From Sinonovacula constricta (lineage: Eukaryota; Mollusca; Bivalvia; Cardiida; Solecurtidae), in NCBI GenBank assembly GCA_007844125.1, contig CM017561.1, forward strand, positions 58,239,215 through 58,303,214: a DNA stretch of 64,000 bases. Direction: 5' to 3'. A program made the position numbers and the translations under genes. Below the pieces are notes generated by a model. It was given only the letters and a program-made list of their open reading frames with translations, did no database searches and was not told where the DNA came from. Shown in pieces: positions 12,774 through 26,600 of the stretch (positions are counted from its first letter, which is position 1; each line of letters begins with the position of its first letter).

Positions 12774-12806
12774 TGACCTTTGACCTTTAAATATGACCTT
12801 TAACCT
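12774..12806. promoter_or_regulatory. Nuclear-receptor DR1 site plus related second site
   Basis: TGACCTTTGACCT (12774-12786) is a perfect direct repeat of AGGTCA half-sites with one spacer on the opposite strand, the consensus for RXR/HNF4-type dimers. TGACCTTTAACCT follows at 12794-12806. Similar TGACCTT strings at about 18138-18156 and 18323 lie in repeat-like DNA, so this may be element sequence rather than a working enhancer. Confidence 0.35.
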
Positions 12807-13675
12807 TTTGCTTCTAAGCTGTAAATGCTGGATAACAACAGGATCCATAATAAAGAAGGTATTATATGAATATGAAACATTCAAAAGGCATAAAAACAGA
12901 AACTTTTACTGTACACAGAATAAATCTAACACATTACAAGAATCAACTTGAGTAATTAATAATCAGTTTGCTTAAAGATTCTAATTATATAATGCACAAA
13001 TATATTTATAAATTGCAAAAAAAACAACACAATTTATACCTTCATTTTCCTACATTTCTGTAAATGCATGCGGTTGGATTATAGATAAAGAAAAATCACA
13101 ATTAGGCACACATTGATTTAAACATGTGACAATATAATTTTGTCTTTGTTTCTGCTGATATGGTTCTGTAATCTTTCTTTCTAGGGTATTCATTTGTAAC
13201 ATATAATCATATATAGGTACATACTTAACTTGCAACAAAATATTTTCGCCTTTATTTTGTCTTTACATTAATTTTCAATTCTACTTTTAGACTGAAGTCA
13301 CATGATCAAAACAAGGAATATGTATTTCTTGGGACTATATTTATCTTTGCCTTAAAGTCCGTCCTTTCCGTCAATTTCTGCTTTTGGTTGGTCAGACATT
13401 AACTTTTAACTTGCTAAGCACAGATTGAAAAGGCAAGCAGTGAAGATCCAAAGTGGGGTCTTCAATATTCACTGCAGTCTCGAGCTACATTTCTATTGCA
13501 TTTAGTTAAGTAAATTTCTAAGTTTAAGGCAGAAAAAAATAAGATTATTTATTAATATGAACATGGAAAAGTTTAAAAAATGTTTCCAAAATATGTTAAT
13601 CCACATTCAGATGGAAACCTGTCAACTCCCTACCAAAAGTCAGGCAAATTGTTCATATAACACTGGCAAGACAGA

Positions 13676-13681
13676 TTTATT
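13676..13681 (-). terminator. ACY1: Poly(A) signal candidate, ACY1
   Basis: AATAAA on the minus strand about 190 bases after the ACY1 stop. A second AATAAA lies at 13548-13553. Either could end the transcript. Confidence 0.3.
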
Positions 13682-13872
13682 TCAGATATAAAACCGGATT
13701 TGACATTAGGAATCACAATGGCTATTTGTTTTGTTTTCAAATCAAGCAGTGTCCAACTTGGCTGTAAACACTAGCTGGTGCCTAGAAATTGTGGATGTGG
13801 TTCAAGTACTAGAGTATGTGAAACTGAAGCATAAGCCGCAAGCATTGTCTGAAAGGGTTCAAAGGGTCTGGT

Positions 13873-16800
13873 CTAGGCTTCAGCCAGGGAGGGTATGAGT
13901 TGACAGTAGATGTCGATCCCTCGCAGAAACACGTCTTCATTCAGAAACTCATTGTGATCATGAAGAAGGATGGGCGTGTTATTCATGGGAGAGAAGCCAA
14001 TCGCAGGATAGCCTGCCTGTAGTGAAATGATTAAACTACATGTACTAATATCGAAGTAATCATAAAAACAATATTTAAAATAAAATAGAGTTATAAAAAA
14101 AAATGGAATTTGTCTACAGTCTAAGTTTATCGAATATATATAAACAAAACAGAAAAAATCATTTTCATGGTATAATGGCATCATGGATAAATTTGAGAAA
14201 GAAATTATTATTTAAAAAACAAACAACTCAATAACATCACATCACTGTAAAAAGAAATCTGTTAAAGTGTAAAAAATATGCAGTATAAATAACTATATCA
14301 CACTTTTTATATAATTTTAGTGTATCAAAATAAACTTAAATCTCATTAGATTTGACAAAAATGGTTTACATTATTTGTTGTGGTCTTCATACTGATATGT
14401 TCTGCAACTAGATACATGCTTTCATATAATGAAAGAATCAGTAGTCGATTTAATGCAAAAACAACACATATCCTGTCATCAATGTTCACAATGAGGCGCT
14501 CTCTGTTTGACGACAAATTGCAGTAATCAGGGTATAATATACAGGTAATAATCCAACAGCTGCAGGTAATAATAAACTTACTGCTCTGAGATATCTGCTG
14601 TCGGTAGCAGCCGGGAAAATCTCCTTCTCAATAACGAGACCCCTGAAATTGTTAAAGAATGTGTCATCTATATTTAAGAACATTCTGTGGGCTGTCTATT
14701 CATTTTATTACAAAACTTGATGCGAATTTATTAATTAGCATCCAACGGTTATTTCTGAAAACTCACAAGTAAGTCATCAAGTCGCAATGTGTGTTGATGT
14801 GACATCCTTTCTACGCTATGATATTGCGACTGATATTGGTGTTCATTGAGTACTTAAATTATTAAACTAATTAGATGAAACAAAATAAATTCCTCCAAAG
14901 CCTTGTTTCATATTGTCTCATTCAATTTCTTTAAATATTTACAGTATTAGATAAACACCCATGAGTGATACACTTTAAAACTGTAAAGGGGCGCTCGTGG
15001 CATAGTGGTAGAGTCGCCGATTTGTAACTCCTATGACTGCTTAGCCTTTCACCGCGTGGCTTTGAGTCCCATTCGGGGTGAAGGATTTAATGTGGTTAGG
15101 TATTCCACCTGATTTGCAGTGTGCCAGTGGTTCTACCCAGACATGTGTCTAGGGTCTTCCTCCACCAAAAAGCCGGACGTTGCTATAATGATCATAATTG
15201 GTCACTGCAATTCCGGATAAAACTTATGCAATTGTGAGTGAAATAGTGACTTATCTGTTGGAAATTTTGTCAGAGTTGTGAGTCTTTTAACCCATAGCTT
15301 GCTACATTTTATTAAAAACCCTTACTTAATTCTCTTTTTTGCTTTAATATTATATGTTACATGTCAGGGTTGACACACACACACACTCTGATCTGGTAGA
15401 AATACCAACTTTCAACACACAAAAAATAAGCTGAATAAAGGCAAACATCTGTACTTACATGTCACTGAGGGGTTTGGTAAAGGCTGACCACCACATGTCA
15501 TCCTTGTCTGTACTTGTCACCTTCTGATTCATGTCTTTCTATAAAATGACAGTCATAAAAGTAAATAAAAGAATAACATATATAAGTTTACATTTAAAAC
15601 AAATTCACTATTAAAATACTTCTCAATAACACCCCTGCATTCTGCCACTTTTTTTGTCTTTTTTATGCTCTCGGCATCTAGTAATTGAACCGTCTGTCTG
15701 TCCGTCTGGTTTGGCAAGTTGGATATTTGTCAATTTCTATGTCAAACTATGCTAACATATCTGACCTATAGACCCACCACACACAGCAGGTTAGAATGAA
15801 GACCACCCCACATGAACTTTCTGTACCAGAAGCTATTGAGCTATTGCTATTAAGCTTAACTGCTTAAAGATCCTATCTTTTAGTTGGTCAATAAGCTCAA
15901 GTTTAAGAAAATTGACAAGAAAGATAATATCATTAGAATTATGCAGTGAAAATTTATAAAAGATTTAAGAATGATTTTCCAAAATTACTTGGACTTTCTC
16001 CATAGCATCAAAAATATTTAAATTTAGCATATGCATTGGGACTTTCCATATACATTTGATTTTTTTAACAATAAAAATCTTCTACAGTTGTTTTCTTGAC
16101 TTTTACATAAACCTATCATTGCAACCCCTGCGCAGATTGTATTACTATGGTCAGTGTCATAACAGGTAAACTTCATGGGTTTTGCATTTCCTAAGTTGAG
16201 TGAACAATAATTATGAAAAGCAATGATCTATCTTTAGAGCATAGTGGTATCTGTAAGCAGCTGTTAACCTGTGGTAACTGGTTTAAGTCCCATGCGTTGT
16301 ATTTTTTCTATGTTGATTTTTTTTGTCAAATGATTAACTTGTACAAGATTCTATTTTATATAGTTTTATATATTATATTTTATTTATTTTATATATATGT
16401 TGTTTAAAAAGATATTGTCAGTTTACAAATATTGCTAAGAGATTGAAAAAACAAGAGAAAGGCATAGCATTATACAGCGAAATGTCAATCCTTAGTGCAT
16501 GTCAGTCCTGTAAGGTTTATCAAAATCCTGACTAACCTTAGCCACAAAGAAGTGCAGACAAGTCTTGCCTTCAGATGGACCTACCGGTACATACTGACAT
16601 ACCAATGGACGGATCCCAATATAGCCCCCATATACTTTAAATTTTGTGTTATATTCTAACTTTATCACTATTTTTATTACCTCTATAAACAAAGAAGCCT
16701 TCTACTTAATAAAATAAACCATAACATCATGGAATAAATCAGGACTATTTTACTTTAATAGAATAGCTGTTCCTTTTACTTCCCCTACATATTTTTGTCT

Positions 16801-19800
16801 TGTTGACTAAGCTGAATGTTGTGATACGTTGTTCCTTTGGTTCACATGATCTTTGATCGGAACTTTACCCTATCTTGGAAAATAACTGTTTTGTTGTACT
16901 TTGTTAAGTATGCAGGTGAAATAGAATTAAAAAACAGGGGAAACAACCTTACAACATTGTATAAATTGTAGTGCACATTTGTGTCCCTTTAAAGTCAAAA
17001 TTCTTTTTGAACGTGTTACAAAGGAAATAGATTTTAAGTTTGTGTGATCTATTGCCAAATATACTCGAAACCATGATATATTGGGCATTAGATCATGCAA
17101 ACTTAAAATCTATTTCCTAAATATAACATGCAGTCATTTAACCTGTTTAAGTTCATATGTGACCTCATCCCCGGCATCTGTACACCATTTCTTGATCTGC
17201 TCCTCGAATGCCACAAGGTCAACTGTTGGCGGAATACAGATGTCAAATCCTGAGAAAAAATATTAAATAGTACAGTAAATCTAACATCACATGTAAATAA
17301 AAGGGCCATAGATTGTGGTTTTTGCAGAATTAACAATATTTCATACTAAAATCCTAAATTCTGGTAGTAATTTACATTATTGCCTAGGTACAATTGAAAT
17401 AAGTACCATCAATAGAGTTTCTAGGGGAAATGTAAATTAAATGACAGTCAACAAACAGTAATAGTAATTTAATAGTGCTTCTCATGTTCTTGTATTTATT
17501 ATTATAAAAAATAATTATTATTTCTTCTTATTATTTATTTATTCTTATTATTTACCTGTATTTATTTTATAATAATATATATAATATAATTATATTTGTA
17601 TTTATCATTATTATTTATCCTTTTAGTAAAACTAGTATTGATTTGTAAAGATTTTTTAGATATAATTTAAATTGGTGCTAAGCTGTAATTTTCAAGAAAT
17701 GATAGGAACCAAAGGGTTAAGAAAAGTTCTTGAAAAATATTAAAAAAACAGGATGCAATTCCTGCATAAAATCACGAAATAAGGAAATGTTACTGTGTAA
17801 GCACATTAACCCCAAAGTGTTAGCATAAATTTGTACACAGCAACTTTCTTAAAGCATAAATGTCAGCTTCATGGTATGTGTGTATAATTTTGTAATAACC
17901 TTTTTTAATATGGTTTAAAGTATTTTAATAAATATAATTTTAGGTCTTAAGGGTAAATCAATCTACAAATAAATTGTGCTAAATACATAATTGTATACAC
18001 TTCACAGAGGCCGTATAATGGAGCAAGCATGAACAAAAAGGGTAAAAGAAACATAAGTAGACGAGAATTGTGTAAATACAATGCATACAAAAACAAGTAA
18101 TGTTGTAGGAATTAACATATAACCTTGAAGATGCAATGACCTTAAATTGACCTTGAGGACTGCTCTTGCAAATGGTGTGCTGGACAACCATGTATATGTC
18201 AGTAAGGCAGTGAAATGTGATTGTATAACTGTAAAAAAAATATGACTGAGACAGCTATTGCATAAATAGCTATTTATCAGGAATTACCTTAAAGGTGACC
18301 CTTATCATGACCTTGATTTTAATGTTGTAAATTTTATACAAGACACACATTCAAGTTACTCTTTTTGCTAGGTCATGGATGCCCTGCAAAATGTTAAAAA
18401 GTGGTTATTCTTTCTGTATAAGTTAATTAAAGAAGTTGAAGCTTACCAGCAATGAGCTCATTTGGAACAACATTGTGCTGCACACCTCCCTGTTGAAGAA
18501 ACAAAACAAATTAAAACAGAACAAGAACAAACAAAAAGAAGCTACAAAGAATCACTAACACTAAAATGTTAAACCCTTCAGACTTTGCTTTGTTTGTAAG
18601 TTTGAACTTAGAGCACTTGAAATATGCCCATAAAGTAGACTTTTGAAGATTTTGCAGATAAATAATTTACTAAGCATGAAAACTAGAAAAAGGTACCATT
18701 AAACACAGGTTTTAAGGGAAATGGTAAGAGGTCATGGTGAAATAGTTTCTTCTTTAAATACTTGTTTTCAAATTTAATTTGTGCACTGTAACTACTAGAT
18801 AAAACAATTTTGTGAAAGGATTGAACCTCCAGCAATGCAAAAGTGAATTTTAATTGTTCTCCTTGGACAGTTTTCCCTAATTCTAAAACACTGTCTAAAT
18901 GAAAACTGGAATCGAAGCAAGTGACAAAAATAGTAAAAAATATATACAGGGCAAATATTTGTCCCTAGCCACAATATTCACCGGCTTGTAAAAATAAGTG
19001 AAACTGAATCTATGAGCAAATATCTAGCTCAATTTTTGTACTTTTTCTAATTTCAATGTCTTATATATCTTTCAAAGCGGCAATAACTTCTGTGGTTCTC
19101 ATCTAAGTGTAACGAATATAACATGTGCATATGATCTAATGATACTAAAAATAATTGTAAAAAAACAGTAGGAGATGAAGCCCAAACAAAAGAACAAGGA
19201 CAGATGAACAGACAGACAGATGGGTCGTGGGCAGCCAGGCAGACAGATAAAAAGTATTTAAATTACCCCGAGTGATGTTAGATTAACTGTAGTGACATCC
19301 CCAAGCAATAAACAGCCATCTGATTTCAATCTGGAAAATATTCACTTTCTGATACAATGCTGTTACTAGAATATGCAAAATTATCTTAAAAAATTCTCTA
19401 TTTTGTTTTTGTTATTACCTTATTTTTCAAGGTAAAAAATCTAATGATGGCCAGAATAAAATTAACTTGGTGAGGCCTGCAAAGAAATCTTTAATTTTAT
19501 TTAGCCTGTAATTATTACTTAATCTTAAGTTTCATAAAATAACAGGTTAAAAGTACTAATATGACTAGTGAAGAGTTTTTAAAAAAAAAATCTAATTTAT
19601 GATAATTAAATCCTCATTAAATTAAATCTTACCAGTTAATCCATACTAGTAAATCAGAATTAATATAACCATCAATCAGAAATAATGTAACACATCTTAG
19701 AAATTTAAATTAAATAAATGTCTTTTACAGCAATAACAGTAACATACTTCTTCTCTTGCTCAGCTCTGAAGTCTAAGAAAGTGTTTAGAACTTTCCTCTG

Positions 19801-20575
19801 AAAATACAAAAAATAAATATTTTAACACCTTCATTCATAATACATAAACATGTAAATGATTTTGAAATATCAAACAACTTCATTCGGTTTTCTTTGAAAC
19901 AGTTTCAAGTATATTTTAAATAAATGTATATTCAGTATATTATTGTAGATTCTAGGCTAAAACAGTCTACACATAAACTCTTAGTTGTGTAGACTCTCTC
20001 AAAGATAAGAGTGATAAGTGTAAACTTTGCATATACATAAAGACAAGGGTTAAGGATTCCATATTTTCAAAATAGTCATCACCTGTGCATTCATTGGGAA
20101 AGGGGTAAACAACAGAAGCAAATTTCCTTTCAGCAAAAAATAAAATTAAATAGATGTTTCACTTATTTTTATGAAAATAGCCCTTCTTTTTGTTAAAGAT
20201 GATTAAATAGCCACTTAAAGTTTTATAATAAAAAAAAATGAAAACTGATGAACAAAATACCACGCATTATATTTTTAAGAAATAATCTTACGCTGAGATG
20301 CTTACAGGTATTATAAAAATCAATTTATTGTCACTAAATGCATCCATTACAACTATACAATTTTTAAAGTTGGTCACATATCTCTTCTGTTTGGTTTAAG
20401 TGCAAGAAGATGAGAGAAATTCTAATTAACTCACAATTTTTTCAGCAGCTGTATTCTCAATGAACCGAGACCCATGTCCAGGGTTTCCACGGCAACTGAC
20501 AACACAATCTGAATTGTTAAATTAAAGATTATTTCTATAAATTTACTGCAACTTATTACAACTATTGCAATATAT

Positions 20576-20637
<62 letters not shown>

Positions 20638-23600
20638 AGGAAATTAAGTGGTCAGCTAATGCTTTGTTATCTTACTAATAAAATGTTTATTCTTCTACAT
20701 TTCTTCTGTAGTAGATAACCAAATTTTCCAGACTTCGTTATTACACATACACTTACATCAATGTATCAAGATAATTTTATAATAATAATTTGTTAACAAA
20801 TAAAAAAGAATTTTATAAACCATAATATGTGCACATAAAACCAGTTGCTTTTCTAAGGTATACTTGCTCCGTTTGATGCAATACATAAGAAGGACTGCAC
20901 AAGTCATTATTTGACCAAATAAAATAATTTCATTGATCTATTTTTCAAATGAGAGACATTAACAAAAAGTCTCTCCTGAATATTCCCTAAACACGAGTAG
21001 GTCCTTCCATTTGATTTACTTGGTTTTTATGTTTGTGCTCTTTAGAGTGTATGTTAACTTTTCTGCCTTTCCTGTGATAGCCAGGTTAACTGTCAGCAAC
21101 AAACACTTCCATTTTCTTTTTTAAATAACAAATCTCTAAAAGTATTTAAATGGATTTTAAGCTTATATTCATGCAAAAGTAAGAAATTTTACTGTTTGTA
21201 ATTGCAATATCTACAGAAGAACAGGCAATAAAGTCCAAGAATTCCAACTTAAAGGACCTACCTACTGTTTGGAATACCTTAGATATTAACTGACAAGGGA
21301 GACAATTTCTTTTTCCCCAATGTACCCTATTGACTAAAATGTAAAACTCTATGCAAGACACATGTATGCAACTCAAAGTAAAGTGGGTCAATAGGTCTTA
21401 TTCCTTAACCATTAGTTTTCTGCTTATGTCATTTACATTGAAAGTGGCGTTGTATAGTTTGAGAAGGGTCGGTTAATCTAACACAAAAATAATGAACAGT
21501 ATCTCGGCTCCATTCCGTCATTGTTATAATTTCAGAATTTGACTTTTTTTCTTCAAAGCAGTGAATAACACAGCTCTTGCAGTGCTCTCATTAATTAAGG
21601 CACAATAGGGAGGATGTTCCATTTGCTATTGGTAAGTCGCAAGGACTCATTATTACCTTGATTATATTTCAAACAAAAGATCTACTTTTTTTCTCAGAAA
21701 CAACAAGAACAGAATACATACGCCAGGGACTTCTTTCTCCATAAAATGCAGTAAATGAATCAGTGGGGTTTGCCAGGCCTGAAACAGTGTGTAATTTGCA
21801 TAAAAAATGTGGGTTTTTTTAATAAATTTTATTAACATCTACAAATATGCATGTACTTTTGAAAACATTTATGTCACATGTTAACTAACTGAAAAAAAAA
21901 ATCTTTTAGAAGATAGACCCCTTGAATGAGAATTCTCTATATTCAAATTAGAAGCAATCAATTAGTAATCCTTATTGTTGTTGAGGTATTTTAATACAAT
22001 ACTTTATTTAAACTCATTTTTATTATTAATTTTCTTATTTTTCAGCATGCTTATGGACCTTTGCACACTTCATAACTTATTCCACAACTTATGGTTGTAT
22101 GTAGATGTAACAGTCTCAAGCAAGGATTCCTTCAAGAAAGGATTTCTCCAAAAACTAAACACTAAATATCTCCACAAAAGGGAGATACCAAAAAATGTTA
22201 TTTTGAAGAGTTAGAGGAGCGATTATGTTCCTTCAGAAACAAACAAATAAACAACAACATAGTTTTGTAAAACCACTTGACTATCAAGCTACCCAAAATC
22301 ATTCTGAACTGTCAACTTTAGATGAACCCTAAACTTAAGTAAAGAAATATGGTTGAACTGGAATTACATACAATACGACACAATGTACAACTGAACCAAA
22401 TAGCCACTTACCTTCATCGAGAGCAAACCCGACATTCAGTTTCTCAAACTCAGTATGTTTGACAAATAGATTCATGCCAAGTTTTCCTCCAATCTCTTCA
22501 TCTGATAGATACAATTGCAATTACAGAATTAAAAAAATAAACAAAACAAGAAAACTAAATTAGAAGAAATGATACATGCATATAATAGCACGAGTCACAA
22601 TGAGAGGCCTATTTCTTGTTATAGGTCTTTTATGCCTCCTTAAAACCCAAAAGTATAGTTCTCATTCAAATTGCCTTGCTTTGACAATTTCAGTAAGTAG
22701 AAACAACAATGGGTTAAGATTTTGGCCACTTATCAAGAGGTCTATACCAGCAGATGTAGTACCTATCCATATTATCGCATTATTTGAGAATTTTATAAGA
22801 AATAAAGCCATTCAATTGGGTTTTTGAATAATTTAAAAAGTAAATTTAACGAAAAATTTTCAGGCAGTCAGAGTAAATATTTTTCAATAAATTACCCTAG
22901 CCATATGTGTTGTACATTGTAGCAAGTGTTGTGATATTTAAAAGATATAGTCCCAAAACCATAGATACATAGATAGTTCTCATATCAGTTAAGATCCCGT
23001 ATCTTGGCAGCAACCTTTGATGGCAACTTCAAGGGATTTTCAGATGAATTGTATAGAAGCGTAAATTTTATTTTCTTGTAATTTCTTCATTTGTGGTCCA
23101 AAAATTAAAAACTATACACCATTGGAAAGTTCTTAAAATTCATATTTTGAGAACACATTTTCTTTTTAAATTGTTAAATGCACAAAGAATTTATAACACT
23201 TAAATTGTTTAATGCCCAAAGAATTAATACACAGAAGTAAATAAAATTATTGGCTCATCCTTAAACAAAATAAAGAGATAGTTTTGATATTTAAAAAACT
23301 TCATAAAAGAGATAGCTTTTTTTTTCAAACTAAGAAATACACAGATAATGTTACTTTTGAGATCAGGTTATAAGGTCATCCTGGTAGCCCGCCCTAACAT
23401 CGGTATCTATTTTTAGCATAGATCAATTTCATACTTATTTAAAGATTTGGAAAGAATGAATAATAAGAGTGATTTTTGCACATTGAGTACTGTCTTATAA
23501 GATAGGTAGTGGTCATAATCGACTTTACTTAGACTAAATAAGTTTATGCAGAAATTATGAATAATTTCCCTGAAACCATGGAAATAATATTGTTACATAC

Positions 23601-26600
23601 ATATGCCACAGACAAACTGCAGGATGCCACCTGAAAAGTATCATTATTATAAACATTACTGAGGCCTGGATACAAGCTTACCCCATAAAAAAACAGCAGC
23701 AGTCTATAGACAGTGTGCTTTCCATTTAAAAAAAGGTGACATTAATTTGCCAAAATTATTTTTAGGGTCAAAACTCTTTTGAAAATGGGTCTTGCTTTTA
23801 AAAGTGAATTACACATTGAATATCTTGGCTGTAATATTATTTTTTTAAATGGACCTTTAACAAAAAGGTTTAGGTAACGCCAATGCGAATAAAAGAGTCA
23901 TGATAATACCCCCCATTTTTTTTCTTCCAAAAAACTTTTATATCAAAAAGGAATTAAGCAGTGAAAACAAAACATATGCAGCCTGGTTAAATAAAGTTTT
24001 AATTACTCATGCAAAATTATGAAAAAATACAAACTACACAATCTGTGTCCAGGATTCTTTAAAGTAAGCTGCATCTTATTTAGCACTTATAAAATTGTAA
24101 GAAATCATTTAGATGTGATCAATGAACTGCTTTGATGTAGAGAAGTTTTTGTTGGGGTTATAAGATAAGTGAGAAATAGCACTGCATAAGGTATCCAAGT
24201 GTTATTCTGGTTATAGTTACAGTGTGTCTGTGTGTGAATATATGTAGTCCTACAGATTTACATGTGCATATTATTGTTACTTGTGAACACCATGTCTTTC
24301 GCATGTATACATATACAGCTGAATTGCAATACATCAGATTGCAATTTAACGAGTCATTCTTCCTATATATTCTATGAAAAAAGTTTTTTATGATACTTCC
24401 TATCGCGATACATTGGATGTCCATGCTTGATCAGACTAACTTAATAAAAAGGTCACAATTTTACGAATGATGGCTGATAAGTGTTTATAGCAGTGTCGCA
24501 TAGGTACTTATGATTTTATGGATTCTACGATTTTACCAGTAGTTTTGCCAGTCCAGCATTGTGATTTGACTGTACGTATATGTGAGAGCTTAGACCCTTG
24601 CAAGCAACCACCCAAGGAAAATGTAAACCTGCATGGCTGTGGAACATTGCCTAGCAAAAAAGGCACTATTCCTATACCGAGAGGCATCCACATAGGTAAA
24701 AACCAAGTTTCAGCAGCTATATAGCTAATTCCTAAAACAAGCCCTGGCAGGTTTATTGATTGGAAACTTAAATATTGATATACAAACCTGGCACAAAAGT
24801 CATATGAATGGTTCGCTTAAACTGTCTTCCCTCTGAACGCATTTTTCTAATTGCTTCAATGTACCTAGAACAGAGTTGAACAAAAATAATTCTACAATTA
24901 TAAAAAGAACCACAATTTGTAATAACTAGAAATTCCATAAAAGAACTACCTTTGAAATTAAAAAAAATTAAATGAATGAAATATATAATAATACATTGAA
25001 TTTTGGTATTTTTAGTCTTTCATTACTATTTCAATGATATTTTTAGCCTGTGGTCAAGAAGTAAGGGATATAAAACAACAACTACTTCACCCTTCCAGAT
25101 GCTAAAGTCCTGGTCTGTGTACTAACTTTCATGTGATAAGGCTTTCCAGCTGACTTTTTGTTTGGTCTTGAGTCTTTTTCAACCAATATAAGCTGCCATT
25201 ATTAATTATGATCCTAGTGCAAAGCATACACATATGCTAAATAAAAAAAATCTTTTATGAAATTCCTTCAGAAAGATAAAAAAAACAAACAAAGAAAAGT
25301 TTGAATAGAGAATTTTCAAAAACATTTGAATGAAACAAGAGTGAAAACATTTTAAGATAAAAATTAGGTAAAAAAAAAAAAGTAAGGATAACTTACTGCA
25401 TTCCAACACATTTCATATCCTGAAAGTTGACAAAAACAGACCAAATGTATTTAAATGAAAGTAAAGCACAAATAGTCTAACAGTTTAACAAGTATACTTT
25501 AGTAGCTCAAAACCAACCAATTTTTTAAAATAAGTGCACCGCAGAGCAGAGCAATGTACAATAGTCAAGCCACAAGAGCATACCAATATACATCATCTGT
25601 GAAAAAACTCACTGAGAAATGTGTAGTTAACACAACTATACATCAAAATCAATTATCCATATAAGTTTGATGAAATTTGGTGGAGAAATAAAGAAGAGTT
25701 ATCCAAACAAGAATTTGCTATGAAACCACAACAAAGGGCAATTACTCGCACACAAAAAAGGAAGTATTACTGGCTAAACACATGTATTATTCAGGCAAAT
25801 AGTATAGATTGAGATCAGCCAGTTTTTTTGCAGACAGCTGTCCAATTTGAACCTGTCAGGACGATTTAAGCAACTAACTTAAAAAATAGTATGAATTATT
25901 AACTGAAATAACTAAGGATTAAAATTGAAACACCTATATACCAGGATAATCATTCCAAAGCGGTGGCTTAACATTGTTTTTAATCAAATGATGATGGCAA
26001 CCTTGAAGCAGGAGAGCTGCAAAAGCACCTTACTTCTTTTCTAGCACCTTGCTGGGACTTAGCGTCTTAACTGGGAAAATATTTTATTTCAGGACATCTT
26101 CCAGCAAACCTTTGATGCAGAGGTGGATCTATGCAGATATTTATCTGAAGTTTTATTTAAAATAGAGCTGAGGTTTTATATGTAAGAAAATTTAAAAATC
26201 TTATTACGAAATGGTAGTTATACCTTAAAAGACATATGAAATTAAATTTGGTCACTTCTGTTGAAAATCTACTTTTCTTGACATTAAAGTAACAATAAAT
26301 CTTTTCAGAAAAACCCAGCAAAGCAAGTTCATGTTGGTGGTTTGGAATACATCTGTTCATCCACACAGACTGGGAGAATGAGGAGAAAGAAAACTTAAAA
26401 CAGTCCTGCCACATGTCTCCAGTTCAACGCAAGAGTCCTTCCTCTGTGAGTTCGATAACAGTAGGATGGAAGAATGAGTAACGTGGGCTGGTGTATGCCA
26501 TTGGTCACCCGTCCATCTCCATTCACACTAACCTTTGCTTAACCGCGCAACTTTGGAAGACCCTTAAACCGTGTTGCTAAAGAATTAACTCAGCAGCGAG

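Noticed and set aside
16213..16407. Short plus-strand frame in an ACY1 intron
   Set aside because: Low-complexity Phe/Tyr/Ile tail from AT-rich DNA, and antisense to ACY1.
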